A stretch of 64,000 nucleotides of DNA from Alcaligenes faecalis (GCF_041521385.1 NZ_CP168006.1:2662295-2726294); one strand, 5' to 3'. Shown: positions 54,610 to 63,595, counted from the first letter of the stretch. The notes: generated by a model from the sequence alone, not told the origin. Numbers and translations are program-made.

Positions 54610-56307
54610 ATGCAAGAGGCGGAGTTTTTTACGCTTTCAACCACAACGGCCATATTGTTGCTGGTTGGCTTTTATGGTGCGACATTCCTGATGTCCATCA
54701 TGATCGGTCAAAAGAAAGAAAACGTAGATGGGTACATGGTATCCAACAGTGCGGTGGGATTTGGCCTGGCAGCGGCCAGCATGATTGCCACCTGGATATG
54801 GGCCGCGTCGTTTTACGCCAGTGCGACCTCGGGTTTTAAGTATGGTTTATCTGGCCCTCTGCATTACGGGCTATGGGGGGCCTTGATGATTTTGTTCATC
54901 TACCCCTTTGGGCGACGTTTTCGCCAACTGGCCCCGCAGGCACATACGTTGGCCGAGGTGCTGCACGCACGGCATGGCTCGTCCAGTCAGATGATTATGG
55001 CGATTTCCAACGTGGTAGGCAGTGGTATCAGCCTGATGGTGAATTTCACCGCCGCGGGTGCGTTGGTCTCGGTCCTTAGCCCTTTGACTTTTATTCAAGG
55101 TGTGCTGATTGCGGGTCTGGGCGTGCTGTCCTACACCTTGTGGTCAGGTTTCCGTGCCTCGGTGATGACAGACTTTGCTCAGTTGGTTGCCATGATTTTG
55201 TCGGCCGTCGTCATTATTCCGCTGATTTTCTTTAACGCTGGTGGCACAGAGATGATTCAGGCCAATTGGTGGCGTCTGGATTCCGAGCAAGCCAACTTTT
55301 ATTCGACCAAGGCTATTTTGGAGCAAGGTGCGCCGTATTTTGTGGCCGTACTGGCTTACGCGATTGGTAACCAGACGATTGCCCAACGCCTGTTTGCGGT
55401 GCGGGAAGATCTGATCAAGCCCACTTTCCTGACGGCCACTATTGGTTATGGTGCGGTTGTGATTGGTTTGGGCATGTTGGGTCTGCTGGCCTTGTTCACC
55501 GGCTTGCAGCCTGTTAATGGCAATATGAACAATATCATCCCGCAGATGGCGTCCACTTATCTGCCGCCAGTTGGCATTGCCTTGTTTTTCGTCCTGGTGG
55601 TGGGCTCCCTGTCTTCCACAGCAGACTCGGACTTGGCCGCCTTGTCAGCCATTGTGATGACGGATATTTACGCCAAAAACATTGCCCGTGGTCGTCCCAA
55701 ACCCGCTCGCATGCTGTGGTGGGGCCGTGCCACTATGGTTGTTGCCACAATGGTGGGGGTGATCTTTGCCAGTTTGCGTCTCGATATTCTGGTGATGCTG
55801 GTGTTTGTTGGGGCCTTGTGGGGCGCAATTGTGTTCCCGGTTATCGCCAGTTTTTACTGGGATCGTGTTACCAATAAAGCGTTTACCTGGTCGGTTCTGT
55901 GCGCCGTTGTGCTGTTTACGATTGTGCGCTTTGAGCTGGTTCCCATCGAAGGTGTGGTGGCCTTGTTCTACGAAGTGACCGCATCGATTGGCGGTGGTGT
56001 CGTTGCTGGTTTGATGACCTTTGCGTTTTTCCGCAGCCGTATTGCCATTGCAATTGGGGTGATGGCGACCGCTATCTTGCTTCCTAATTTCATTGGTTTT
56101 CTACGTGAGTACATTGTTTTACTGGGGTCCTTGACGGCTTACGGTGTCAGTGCCGTGGTGTGTGTGGCAATCAGTTTGCGTAGTCAGGAACGTTTTGATT
56201 TTTCTGTACTGGCCCAGCGCGTGCAGTCCTTTCACTACGATGACAAGTCGGTGTCGGGTAAGAAGCAGCGTGAATTGAAGGGTGAACCGGCTTCGGCCCG
56301 AGCTTGA
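54610..56307 (+). CDS. Sodium:solute symporter (SSS) family transporter
   Basis: A 565-residue inner-membrane transporter with about thirteen spans. The family's core helices are evident, including the sodium-site region GSLSSTADSDLAALSAIVMTD (SSTADSD is the signature) and NVVGSGISLMVNFTAAGAL. Length fits urea/proline/acetate-type members. I chose the ATG at 54610 (AAAGGGAAAG upstream): it gives the normal start before the first span, whereas the open frame upstream is Cys/Arg-rich and not protein-like. The next gene encodes a 40-residue membrane peptide, 32 bp downstream, likely its partner. The solute is not evident. Confidence 0.88.
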   Translation: MQEAEFFTLSTTTAILLLVGFYGATFLMSIMIGQKKENVDGYMVSNSAVGFGLAAASMIATWIWAASFYASATSGFKYGLSGPLHYGLWGALMILFIYPFGRRFRQLAPQAHTLAEVLHARHGSSSQMIMAISNVVGSGISLMVNFTAAGALVSVLSPLTFIQGVLIAGLGVLSYTLWSGFRASVMTDFAQLVAMILSAVVIIPLIFFNAGGTEMIQANWWRLDSEQANFYSTKAILEQGAPYFVAVLAYAIGNQTIAQRLFAVREDLIKPTFLTATIGYGAVVIGLGMLGLLALFTGLQPVNGNMNNIIPQMASTYLPPVGIALFFVLVVGSLSSTADSDLAALSAIVMTDIYAKNIARGRPKPARMLWWGRATMVVATMVGVIFASLRLDILVMLVFVGALWGAIVFPVIASFYWDRVTNKAFTWSVLCAVVLFTIVRFELVPIEGVVALFYEVTASIGGGVVAGLMTFAFFRSRIAIAIGVMATAILLPNFIGFLREYIVLLGSLTAYGVSAVVCVAISLRSQERFDFSVLAQRVQSFHYDDKSVSGKKQRELKGEPASARA

Positions 56308-56339
56308 GCGCACGATAGAAAAACGCAAAGGAGAATCTT

Positions 56340-56462
56340 ATGTTGATGACGATTTACTTTATGATCTGGCCTGTCATATCGGCCATCATTCTGGCCTTGC
56401 TGGTTGGTAACCTGATTCGGGATTGGCGCAGGGCCCGCAAGACCGGCCAGTCCATGGTCTAA
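56340..56462 (+). CDS. Small transporter-associated membrane peptide (40 aa)
   Basis: A 40-residue peptide with one membrane span (FMIWPVISAIILALLVGN, about residues 7-24) followed by a basic cytosolic tail (RDWRRARKTG). AAGGAG at 56328-56333 sits seven bases before the ATG at 56340, and a terminator begins 2 bp after the stop, so it is a well-framed gene. It resembles the short putative transporter small subunits found after SSS-type symporter genes. It probably binds or stabilises the symporter; nothing more can be read from it. Confidence 0.85.
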   Translation: MLMTIYFMIWPVISAIILALLVGNLIRDWRRARKTGQSMV

Positions 56463-56464
56463 TG

Positions 56465-56503
56465 AAAAATCGCCCCGTCTTGTAAAAAACGGGGCGATTT
56501 TTT
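56465..56503 (+). terminator. Terminator of the symporter operon
   Basis: AAAAATCGCCCCGT (56465-56478) pairs perfectly over 14 bp with 56489-56502, ending in a T-run to 56503. Confidence 0.93.
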
Positions 56504-56602
56504 AGGGCGTTAGAGCAAGCACGCTTGACGCTATTTGTCGCTTATGCCGCCCAGAGTGCAAAGACGTGCTGTGACCTTTGACACAATTGGGCTCTTGTCA
56601 GC

Positions 56603-57262
56603 TTATGACAAAAGACGTTGCCCGGCATGCACCAGCAGGCGCAGTGAAAAGCCAAGCAGCAATACGCCTGTTATCCGTTCAAACCAGGTTCCCATGCGCA
56701 AAAAACGTTGGCGCACACGAGGGCTGGTAAAAATCAGACTCACGATAACAAACCAACCCGCATTGACCAGACACATCCAGACGCCGTAGAGCATCTGGGT
56801 CGTCAAGGGTGTGCTGGTGCTGACCACGGTGGTAAACACCGCCAGAAAGAACAGCGTGGCTTTAGGGTTGGTGGCATTGGTCATGAAGCCCAGCGTCAGG
56901 GATTGACGCACACTGACAGCAGCGGGTTTGCTATGACTGGACTCGGCCAGGCTGACCTCCATGGGGGTATGGACCTGCCGTAAAAATCCCCAGCCTATAT
57001 ACAGCAGATAAGCGCCGCCCAGGACTTCGGCCACGCTCATCAGCCAGGGGGTGGAGTGCAGTAAGGCGCCCACGCCCATCAAGGTGTAGATCACATGAAC
57101 GGAAATGCCTGCACCAATGCCAATGGCAGTGGCAATCCCGGCCTGGCGGCCCAGTCGCACACTTTGGCGGATGGTGACCGCAAAATCAGGTCCAGGGGCA
57201 ATAACGGCCAAAAAATGAATCAAAGCCAGAGTAGCGAACTCTGGCCAATAGGTTTGCAACAC
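56603..57262 (-). CDS. LysE/RhtB-family amino-acid exporter
   Basis: A 219-residue inner-membrane exporter with about six spans. The start HFLAVIAPGPDFAVTIRQSV carries the family's PGPDF motif near residues 23-27, and GFMTNATNPKATLFF is the second conserved block. Translation starts at GTG 57262, 1 bp after the restored end of the broken upstream gene, so the two once formed a coupled pair. Substrates in this family are neutral or basic amino acids and derivatives; with an amino-acid oxygenase upstream, export of a hydroxylated amino acid would fit, by inference. Confidence 0.9.
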   Translation of the reverse strand: MLQTYWPEFATLALIHFLAVIAPGPDFAVTIRQSVRLGRQAGIATAIGIGAGISVHVIYTLMGVGALLHSTPWLMSVAEVLGGAYLLYIGWGFLRQVHTPMEVSLAESSHSKPAAVSVRQSLTLGFMTNATNPKATLFFLAVFTTVVSTSTPLTTQMLYGVWMCLVNAGWFVIVSLIFTSPRVRQRFLRMGTWFERITGVLLLGFSLRLLVHAGQRLLS

Positions 57263-57263
57263 A

Positions 57264-57729
57264 TTAACTCCAAAAGGTCAGCGGCATGGCCGGGCCACGA
57301 TATCCCACAAAGCAAGACAGGCTCAGGCGCAAATCGCCCTTGCCGGGGGTGACGGCATGCATTTTTTTTTCCGTACAGTGTCTCCAGCGTGGCTCCTGCA
57401 GGCCAGACCTCGTCCAGCGTGCAGCGCAGCACATCAATGGGGGACAGGTAGGGAGCGCAGCGGCGACGCAACTCGTCGATATTGTCAAAAACCCCCTCGA
57501 AGTAAGAGGCCATGCGTTCGGGCTGGTTTTCGGCTTCGTAAAAAGCCATGCCTATACGGCCGATGCTGGGGGCATTCACATAGCGATCAAAGCCTTTATC
57601 AATGATTTGTTCACCCAGCTTTTGTGAGGTGGGCGCATCAATGAACTGGGGCAGGTGGATCGCCAGGAGCTCGCCGTTCAGCAGAGACTGCATATGTTCA
57701 GTCTGCAATCGTTTGGTCTCTAAATACAT
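57264..57729 (-). pseudogene. Broken 2OG-Fe(II) oxygenase gene (internal deletion and frameshift)
   Basis: The first 120 or so codons (start ATG 57729) match the N-terminus of a family of about 260-residue 2-oxoglutarate/Fe(II) oxygenases (VNAPSIGRIGMAFYEAENQP, then LRCTLDEVWPAGA). At the nine-T run 57362-57370 the frame is lost. In the shifted frame the sequence resumes as MHAVTPGKGDLRLSLSCFVG and ends in a stop at 57264, which is the C-terminus of the same family. About 90-100 residues between, including the HxD iron ligands, are missing. So an internal deletion joined the two parts and left a one-base shift. The intact reading would end just before the exporter start. Confidence 0.75.
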
Positions 57730-57812
57730 TTCTTACTTCTCTTGGAAGTTTTAAAAGAATTTTTCTTTCCCAGTCACGGAAGATATGAATAAATTGACTG
57801 GGTTTTTATTAT

Positions 57813-58451
57813 TTATTGAGTCATCATTTCATAATTAATGCTCAGTTCGTCTTTTTTGTTTTTGATGCGAATTATTGTTAATCCAGTCAATTCCGATGTG
57901 TTTTCAACATGGGTGCCGCCACATGGATATTGCCCCAGACTACCAATGGCAACTTGGCGTCGCCCTTCTTTGAAACTGATGGAAATAGGCTGGGCCAGTT
58001 GGATCTGTTCGGCACAGCGGTTCGACAAATCATCCAGGAAGGGAGGGAGGGCGTTTTTGGGGTTACGGAAGACGACACGCGACTCGCCACGCCAATGATG
58101 TGCCTTTACGGCCTGCCAGCCAATGCGCTCAACCAGATGGCCAATCATGTGACCAGCGGTGTGCAGCCGGGCATGTTCCAGTCTATGGTTGCGGTCGATA
58201 TGCAGTTCTACGGGGCCCAAGGGCAGGCGTGCATGCAGGTAGTGCAGCACATGGCCATCGCGGTTTTGTGCCACATGCAGAACCTCGTGCCCATTTATGG
58301 TGCCTTTGTCGCAAGGTTGGCCACCACCTTGAGGGTGAAATAAGGTTTTATCCAGCCTGACAGCGTAGCGTTCATTTTCGGAGTGATAGCACTTCAGAAT
58401 TTCTGCGCTGCAGGTAAGGCTATTGCTAGTCAAATATAATTTATCTTGCAT
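57813..58451 (-). CDS. Alanyl-tRNA editing protein, AlaX type
   Basis: A 212-residue free-standing editing domain related to the AlaRS C-terminal part. The zinc-binding motifs are HTAGH (about residues 97-101) and CGGTH (about 176-180), and HPQGGGQPCDKG is the family's Gly-rich motif. It hydrolyses mischarged Ser- or Gly-tRNA(Ala). A few members act on amino-acid analogues; its place upstream of an oxygenase relic and an exporter hints at editing of a non-standard amino acid. It begins 87 bp from the divergent LysR gene. Confidence 0.9.
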   Translation of the reverse strand: MQDKLYLTSNSLTCSAEILKCYHSENERYAVRLDKTLFHPQGGGQPCDKGTINGHEVLHVAQNRDGHVLHYLHARLPLGPVELHIDRNHRLEHARLHTAGHMIGHLVERIGWQAVKAHHWRGESRVVFRNPKNALPPFLDDLSNRCAEQIQLAQPISISFKEGRRQVAIGSLGQYPCGGTHVENTSELTGLTIIRIKNKKDELSINYEMMTQ

Positions 58452-58537
58452 TTTATTACCTGTAGGTGGGTTTTAAGGCATTGTAGGCATTGTCGGCAGT
58501 CCTGATAATTGCAATTCATTGAAATAATTTATTCCCT

Positions 58538-59479
58538 ATGAGCACAAGTAATCTCACTTCCCTGATGAGTGACATGGTGGTCTTTGTCAAAGTGGTGGAG
58601 ACAGGCAGTTTTTCTGAAGCCTCTCGTCAGCTTGGCTATACCCCGTCGGCGGTCAGCCGCTCCATTGCGCGTTTGGAGAAAGGCCTGGGAACGCGCGTTT
58701 TGCAGCGCACGACACGCAAATTGCGTTTAAGTGATAGCGGCCAGGCGATTTATGAGCATGCCCGTGACATGCTGTCTTGCGCCCAGGCCGCAATGGAGAT
58801 TTCGGGGCAGTTTCAGACCGAGCCAGAGGGGCAGATTCGCTTGAGTGTTCCAAAAGCAGTCGGGCATTTTTTGATTCACCCCCATATGCCGGACTTCTTG
58901 ATGGCGCATCCCAAGGTGAATGTTCTGATGAATCTGGATGATCGTTACGCCGATCTGATCGACGATCAACTGGATCTGGCGATACGCATCACCGATCAAC
59001 CGCCACCGGGTTTGATGGGTCGTCATCTGACAGATATTCGACATGGTTTGTATGCCAGCCCTGCTTATTTGGCCGAACACAGCCAGCCCGAGCACCCCCA
59101 GCAACTGCGCGAACATAGCTGCATCTATCTGGGAGAGGCACCCAGCGATTCACGCTGGCGCTTCAATAAAGGCGGGCGGGTGTTGAATGTGTCTGTTAGC
59201 GGGCGCTACGCGGCCAACCATACGGGCGTGCGTCTGGATGCGGTGGAGCGGGGTTTGGGGATAGGCAGCCTGCCTTGCTTTGTGGCCAAGGAGCCTGAGC
59301 AGGAGGGGCGTATTGTGCGTGTGCTGGCTGATTGGGAGTTCCGCACTCAATACTGCGGTGCCCTGTGGGCCTTGTATCCGCCCACCCGCCATCTGCCTCC
59401 CAAGCTGCGCTTGTTTGTGGAGTTTCTGGCGAGACGCTTGGGAGGGAGCCGGACGGATGTGCTTGGCGTGTCGCTTTAA
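58538..59479 (+). CDS. LysR-family transcriptional regulator
   Basis: A 313-residue LysR protein. The HTH (MVVFVKVVETGSFSEASRQL, then TPSAVSRSIARLE) covers about residues 13-70, and the CrgA-type sensor domain follows from about 95. It is divergent from the alaX-oxygenase-exporter operon across 86 bp and so is its probable regulator. Its last 4 bp overlap the convergent carboxymuconolactone decarboxylase-family gene. Confidence 0.9.
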   Translation: MSTSNLTSLMSDMVVFVKVVETGSFSEASRQLGYTPSAVSRSIARLEKGLGTRVLQRTTRKLRLSDSGQAIYEHARDMLSCAQAAMEISGQFQTEPEGQIRLSVPKAVGHFLIHPHMPDFLMAHPKVNVLMNLDDRYADLIDDQLDLAIRITDQPPPGLMGRHLTDIRHGLYASPAYLAEHSQPEHPQQLREHSCIYLGEAPSDSRWRFNKGGRVLNVSVSGRYAANHTGVRLDAVERGLGIGSLPCFVAKEPEQEGRIVRVLADWEFRTQYCGALWALYPPTRHLPPKLRLFVEFLARRLGGSRTDVLGVSL

Positions 59480-60000
59480 CGCGTGTCGTCTGAGTGGATG
59501 TGCAAGGCTTCCAGAAAGCGCGACACCATATTGTAGGTAGCAATGGTGGCGGTCAGCTCGACCGTCAGGCGCTCATCGAAATATTGGCGTACCGCTTGAA
59601 AAACGGCGGGCTCCACTTGCACATTCAAGGTCATGGCATCGGTGTAGGCCAGTACCGCACACTGGATGGGTGTGAACGCATCCGCATCTTGCCAGTTGGG
59701 CAGGGCATCCAGTTGGGACTGGCTCAAACCCTCTGCCAGGGCGATAGGGGCATGTTGATCGGCCTCGTAAGGGGCACGGTTCAACAAGGCCACACGCATG
59801 ATGACCAGCTCGCGCAGATCACCCGGCAGGCTGCTGTTGTGGCGTATACCCGTCAGGTGATTGAGCCAGCCTTTCGCGATGGGCGGGCTGTGCAGCAGCA
59901 TCTGGTACAGGTGCAAGACGCTGCCGCGTTCTGCAATGATCTGTTCTACCAATGGGGCGGCTTCGGGGGCGCTCAGGTCAGCATAAGGTAGGCGGGCCAT
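59476..60000 (-). CDS. Carboxymuconolactone decarboxylase (CMD)-family protein
   Basis: A 174-residue all-helical AhpD-like fold. LRELVIMRVALLNRAPYEADQ (about residues 64-84) is the core segment; the family's usual E-W-x-x-H is present as EADQH, and there is no CxxC pair, so an AhpD-type redox role is unlikely. GSVLHLYQMLLHSPPIAKGW is the conserved N-terminal block. Function is unclear; many such proteins act as decarboxylases or gamma-lactone-related enzymes. The stop overlaps the convergent LysR gene by 4 bp. Confidence 0.85.
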   Translation of the reverse strand: MARLPYADLSAPEAAPLVEQIIAERGSVLHLYQMLLHSPPIAKGWLNHLTGIRHNSSLPGDLRELVIMRVALLNRAPYEADQHAPIALAEGLSQSQLDALPNWQDADAFTPIQCAVLAYTDAMTLNVQVEPAVFQAVRQYFDERLTVELTATIATYNMVSRFLEALHIHSDDTR

Positions 60001-60114
60001 GGTTCTCCTTTATGTATAGCGGTGTTTTTGGTGGCAGGCTTGCTGCAGGGCAGTCAGTAGAGCGTTCTTGAGTGGCGCAGGTCCATGTCCACTCAACGCT
60101 CTGCAAGACGGGAT

Positions 60115-61440
60115 TTAACGGGGAAGGACGTGATCGATGGTTTGAGTCAGACGTTTGACGATGTCTTGAATGTCGGACTCGGTGCAGATAAAGGGCGGCG
60201 CCAGCAAAATATGATCGCCATGCACCCCATCTATCGTGCCACCCATAGGATAGAGCATCAGACCTTGGGAAAAGGCCTGTTGTTTGATCTTGGCGTGGGT
60301 TTTCAGACTCGGGTCCAGGGCTTGCTTGCTGGCCTTGTCCTGGACTAATTCGACGCCCACAAACAGTCCTCGACCGCGTATATCGCCTACATTGGGGTGG
60401 CTGTCCAAGGCCTGATGCAGCTCCCGGCGCAGTTGTTCGCCACGCTGGCGGACGTTTTTCAGTAACTGGTCCTGCTCAATGACGTGCTGCACGGCCAGCG
60501 CACCGGCGCAGGCCGTGGCGTGGCCCATATAGGTGTGGCCGTGCTGGAAAAAGCCCGAGCCATTCAGGATGGCTTGATAAATCCGGTCACTGGCCAGCAT
60601 GGCCCCAATCGGCTGATAGCCCGCACCCAGACCCTTGGCTATCGCCATGATGTCTGGCACCACGCCGTCCTCTTCGCAGGCAAACAGATAGCCGGTGCGC
60701 CCCATGCCGGACATGACTTCGTCCAGAATCAGCAGCACACCATGCTTGTCGCAGACCTGGCGGATTTTTTTCCAGTAGTCGCCTACCGGGGCCAAGGCAC
60801 CGGCGGTGGCTCCTACCACGGTCTCGCCGACAAAGGCAGCAACATGTTGGGGGCCCAGGTTTTGAATCGTGTCATCCAGCTCCTGGGCCAGACGGTCTGC
60901 ATACTGATCGGCACTTTCATCGCTGCGTTGGTCGCGGTAGGGATAGCAGGGCGAGACATGCTGGGCTGGAGCCAGCAGCGGCAAAAAGGGCTTGCGGCGC
61001 CATTCATTGCCGCCAATGGCCAAGGCACCCAGTGTATTGCCGTGATAGCTCTGACGGCGGGCGATGAAGATATGGCGCTCAGGCTGGCCAATTTCTACAA
61101 AATATTGTCGAGCCAGTTTCAGACTGGCCTCTACCGCTTCAGAGCCGCCGGATAGAAAGTAGGCGTGATTCAGATCACCAGGGGATCGGCTAGTGAGAAA
61201 ATCCGCGAGATCTTCGGCAGCCTGGCTGCTGAAAAAGGAGGTATGGGCGTAGGCAATCTGGTCTAGCTGCTGCTTGATGGCGGCGATGACGGCAGGGTGG
61301 CTATGGCCCAGGCAGGACACGGCCGCCCCACCACTGGCGTCGATATACGATTTGCCTTCCTTGTCCATAATGCGGATGCCATCACCTTTAACGGCATAGG
61401 GCAGCATGTGCTTGGGGTTGCGATGAAAAACATGTGTCAT
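60115..61440 (-). CDS. Class III PLP-dependent aminotransferase
   Basis: A 441-residue aminotransferase of the omega-transaminase/adenosylmethionine-8-amino-7-oxononanoate type. Lys269 in AIAKGLGAGYQPIGA holds PLP, Asp240 in LILDEVMSG contacts the pyridine nitrogen, and SGGSEAVEASLKLAR binds phosphate. Members move amino groups between omega-amino acids or amines and pyruvate or 2-oxoglutarate. It is divergent from an RpiR regulator and a C45-type acyltransferase gene across 181 bp, with a palindrome between, which suggests one shared pathway, perhaps release and use of an amine or beta-amino acid from an amide. Confidence 0.92.
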   Translation of the reverse strand: MTHVFHRNPKHMLPYAVKGDGIRIMDKEGKSYIDASGGAAVSCLGHSHPAVIAAIKQQLDQIAYAHTSFFSSQAAEDLADFLTSRSPGDLNHAYFLSGGSEAVEASLKLARQYFVEIGQPERHIFIARRQSYHGNTLGALAIGGNEWRRKPFLPLLAPAQHVSPCYPYRDQRSDESADQYADRLAQELDDTIQNLGPQHVAAFVGETVVGATAGALAPVGDYWKKIRQVCDKHGVLLILDEVMSGMGRTGYLFACEEDGVVPDIMAIAKGLGAGYQPIGAMLASDRIYQAILNGSGFFQHGHTYMGHATACAGALAVQHVIEQDQLLKNVRQRGEQLRRELHQALDSHPNVGDIRGRGLFVGVELVQDKASKQALDPSLKTHAKIKQQAFSQGLMLYPMGGTIDGVHGDHILLAPPFICTESDIQDIVKRLTQTIDHVLPR

Positions 61441-61472
61441 GGCGCAGATCCAGAAAGTAGTCCCAAAATATT

Positions 61473-61509
61473 TTCAACGTATGTTGAATATATAATAATA
61501 CTTTCAACA
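61473..61509. promoter_or_regulatory. Candidate operator shared by aminotransferase and RpiR genes
   Basis: TTCAAC-GTAT-GTTGAA (61473-61488) is a 16-bp perfect inverted repeat. A second TTTCAACA half-site lies at 61502-61509, between the divergent starts at 61440 and 61622. RpiR-family proteins bind such sites, so the neighbour RpiR protein is the likely ligand. Confidence 0.6.
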
Positions 61510-61621
61510 AATAAATCATCTTTGATTGGTCGCTACAGGTGGATAAAGATCGCACTGTTGCGTCTTGGCAGCATTGGTGACCGATATATACTTGGTGTCC
61601 CCTTTTCAAGCACGTTGGCCC

Positions 61622-62482
61622 ATGAACTCCTTGAGTAACCTGACTGAGCGTATTCAGGCGGCATTTACCACCATGTCGCCCCAGTTCCAGCAAAGCGCAC
61701 GTTATGTGCTTGATCACGCGGATCAGGTGCCTTTGTTGTCCATGCGTCAGTTGGCCGCTCAGGCGCAGGTACAGCCTGCGACGTTGCTGCGTTTTGCGCA
61801 GTCATTGGGTTTTGGCGGTTGGGCACAGTTCAAGGCCGTATTCACCCAGGCTCTGCATGGTCAAGGTGCGCACCGCTATGCCGATCAGGCTCGGGCGGTG
61901 GTTCGGAATCGAAACAAAGAGGATCGGCTGGCCCAGGCCTTGACCGCACAGATGGATAATCTGGCGCTATTGCGCGAGGTGAACGAAGCCCGTCTGCCGC
62001 AGGCAGTCAGCCTGCTTGCCAAGGCAAAACGGGTTTTTGTTGCTGGGTTTCGAGCCTCTTTTGCACCGGCTTTTTCTTTTCATTATCAGTACCGTTTGTT
62101 CCGACCGTCCATTGTTTTGCTGCGTGGCGAGTCAGGGACCCTGGATATGGATGTGCGGGCGTTACAAAAGGGCGATGTATTGGTTTTGTTCGGTTTTGCA
62201 CCGTATTCGCAAGAAGCGGTACTGGTGCATCAGGCTGCTCGGCAGGCCGATGCACAAATTCTGGCGATTTGCGACAGCTTGCTTGCCCCTATTGCGCAGC
62301 AGGCCGATGCCACATTATTGTTTGGAACCGACAGTCCGTCTTTTTTCCCTTCTTTAGTGGCTGCACAGGCGCTGGTGGAGGTGTTGCTGGAGCAGGTTCT
62401 GGCCAAGGCGGGCAGTCGTGCGGTAAGCGGTATTGAGTTGCTTGAAAATCAATTGCACCAGTCCGGTGCCTACTGGAAATAG
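61622..62482 (+). CDS. RpiR/MurR-family transcriptional regulator
   Basis: A 286-residue regulator with an N-terminal HTH_6 domain (about residues 5-80; LSMRQLAAQAQVQPATLLRF) and a C-terminal SIS domain (about 120-270; KRVFVAGFRASFAPAF and LVLFGFAPYSQEAVL). SIS domains usually sense phosphosugars, but in this subgroup the effector is often an amino-acid-derived compound. I used the ATG at 61622; an upstream in-frame start lies in the promoter region. It is 5 bp from the downstream C45 peptidase gene and divergent from the aminotransferase. Confidence 0.88.
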   Translation: MNSLSNLTERIQAAFTTMSPQFQQSARYVLDHADQVPLLSMRQLAAQAQVQPATLLRFAQSLGFGGWAQFKAVFTQALHGQGAHRYADQARAVVRNRNKEDRLAQALTAQMDNLALLREVNEARLPQAVSLLAKAKRVFVAGFRASFAPAFSFHYQYRLFRPSIVLLRGESGTLDMDVRALQKGDVLVLFGFAPYSQEAVLVHQAARQADAQILAICDSLLAPIAQQADATLLFGTDSPSFFPSLVAAQALVEVLLEQVLAKAGSRAVSGIELLENQLHQSGAYWK

Positions 62483-62487
62483 ACGCA

Positions 62488-63525
62488 ATGGCTAAGTTGT
62501 CCTATCTGGAGTTAAGTGGTGGTCCCAAAGAAATTGGCCATTCTTTGGGACGTTTCGGAGCCTCTGCAGTGCATGCTTATTTGCTGAACTCAGCAGCATG
62601 GCAGGGCATCATGCAATCAAAGGGAACGGCTGTAGCCAGTCAGCTAGCCCAGTACACCGAGCGTTATTTTCCCCGAATATGGACCGAGCTTCAGGGCCTG
62701 GCATTAGGTCTGGAGCTTCCCTTTGAGGATGTGTTCTTGTGGAATTGCCGTGGCGACTTGTGGGCCATGGCTCCTGATGGTTGCACGACCGTGCAAATGC
62801 CTGCACAAGGGGAACCCCGCCTGGTGCATAACGAGGATGGTGATCCAGGGTTTGCCGGGTACTGCGGGGTGGCCAAATTCATCCCCGATAGCGGCATGTC
62901 TTTTGTCTCCTTTCTGTATCCAGCCTCCTTGCCAGGCCACAGCTTTGCGGTGACGCAGGCAGGCCTGGCCATGACGGTCAATAATGTGCGGGCGCGTCAC
63001 GTGGCCCCAGGCGTGCCGCGCATGGTTCTGACCCGTGCCATGCTCGATCAGCCCGGTCTGGATCAGGCGGTGGGTATCCTGCAGGATCATCCTCGTTCCG
63101 GCGCTTTTCATTTGAGTCTGGCGCAGCGTGGGGATCCGCGCTTGCTGAGTGTGGAGTTCAGTGCTCAGGCCGTGTCCGTGCAAACGATTGAGCAAAATCA
63201 TCTGCACGCCAATCATGCGGTACATCCGTCCATGCAAGGCTTTGAACAGCGTATTACCCGTTCGTCCGAGCTGCGGCAGGAGCGTGGGGAGCAATTGTTG
63301 GCACAAGCAGGTGCTGCGCTTGATCCTTTGACGATCCTGGCGGATCAGCACCATGCGGAATTTCCGATCTGGCGCTGTGACCCGAAGGACAGTGACGCGG
63401 AAAACACCCTGGCAACTGTGGATATTCAGGTGGGTAGCCAGTCCTTGAAGTGGCAGGTCTACGAAGACCCCACGGACGAGCCTGTGCTGAAATTTGCGGA
63501 TACCACTCGCATTGATCTAGCCTGA
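62488..63525 (+). CDS. C45-family NTN hydrolase (acyl-CoA:6-APA acyltransferase-like)
   Basis: A 345-residue protein of the peptidase C45 group. These are made as inactive precursors and cleave themselves before a Cys that becomes the N-terminal nucleophile; here it is Cys99 in PDGCTTV. FAVTQAGLAMTVNNVRA and NHAVHPSMQ are further family blocks. Known relatives hydrolyse or transfer acyl groups on amides. Its place with an RpiR regulator and an aminotransferase suggests hydrolysis of an N-acylated amino compound whose amine is then transaminated, which is inference. A hairpin follows the stop. Confidence 0.85.
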   Translation: MAKLSYLELSGGPKEIGHSLGRFGASAVHAYLLNSAAWQGIMQSKGTAVASQLAQYTERYFPRIWTELQGLALGLELPFEDVFLWNCRGDLWAMAPDGCTTVQMPAQGEPRLVHNEDGDPGFAGYCGVAKFIPDSGMSFVSFLYPASLPGHSFAVTQAGLAMTVNNVRARHVAPGVPRMVLTRAMLDQPGLDQAVGILQDHPRSGAFHLSLAQRGDPRLLSVEFSAQAVSVQTIEQNHLHANHAVHPSMQGFEQRITRSSELRQERGEQLLAQAGAALDPLTILADQHHAEFPIWRCDPKDSDAENTLATVDIQVGSQSLKWQVYEDPTDEPVLKFADTTRIDLA

Positions 63526-63530
63526 AAAGG

Positions 63531-63562
63531 AATAGGGCCCTGCTAATGCAGGGCCCTATTCT
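63531..63562. terminator. Hairpin between convergent genes
   Basis: AATAGGGCCCTGC (63531-63543) pairs perfectly over 13 bp with 63548-63560 around TAAT, followed by CTT on the plus strand. T-tails are short on both strands, but its place between convergent genes fits a terminator. Confidence 0.72.
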
Positions 63563-63565
63563 TAT

Positions 63566-63595
63566 AGTCGCAGTCGCAGTCGCAGTCGCAGCCGC
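63566..63595. repeat. (AGTCGC)4 hexanucleotide tandem plus variant
   Basis: Four AGTCGC units (63566-63589) and one AGCCGC (63590-63595) lie between the hairpin and the stop of the adenosyltransferase gene. Confidence 0.95.
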
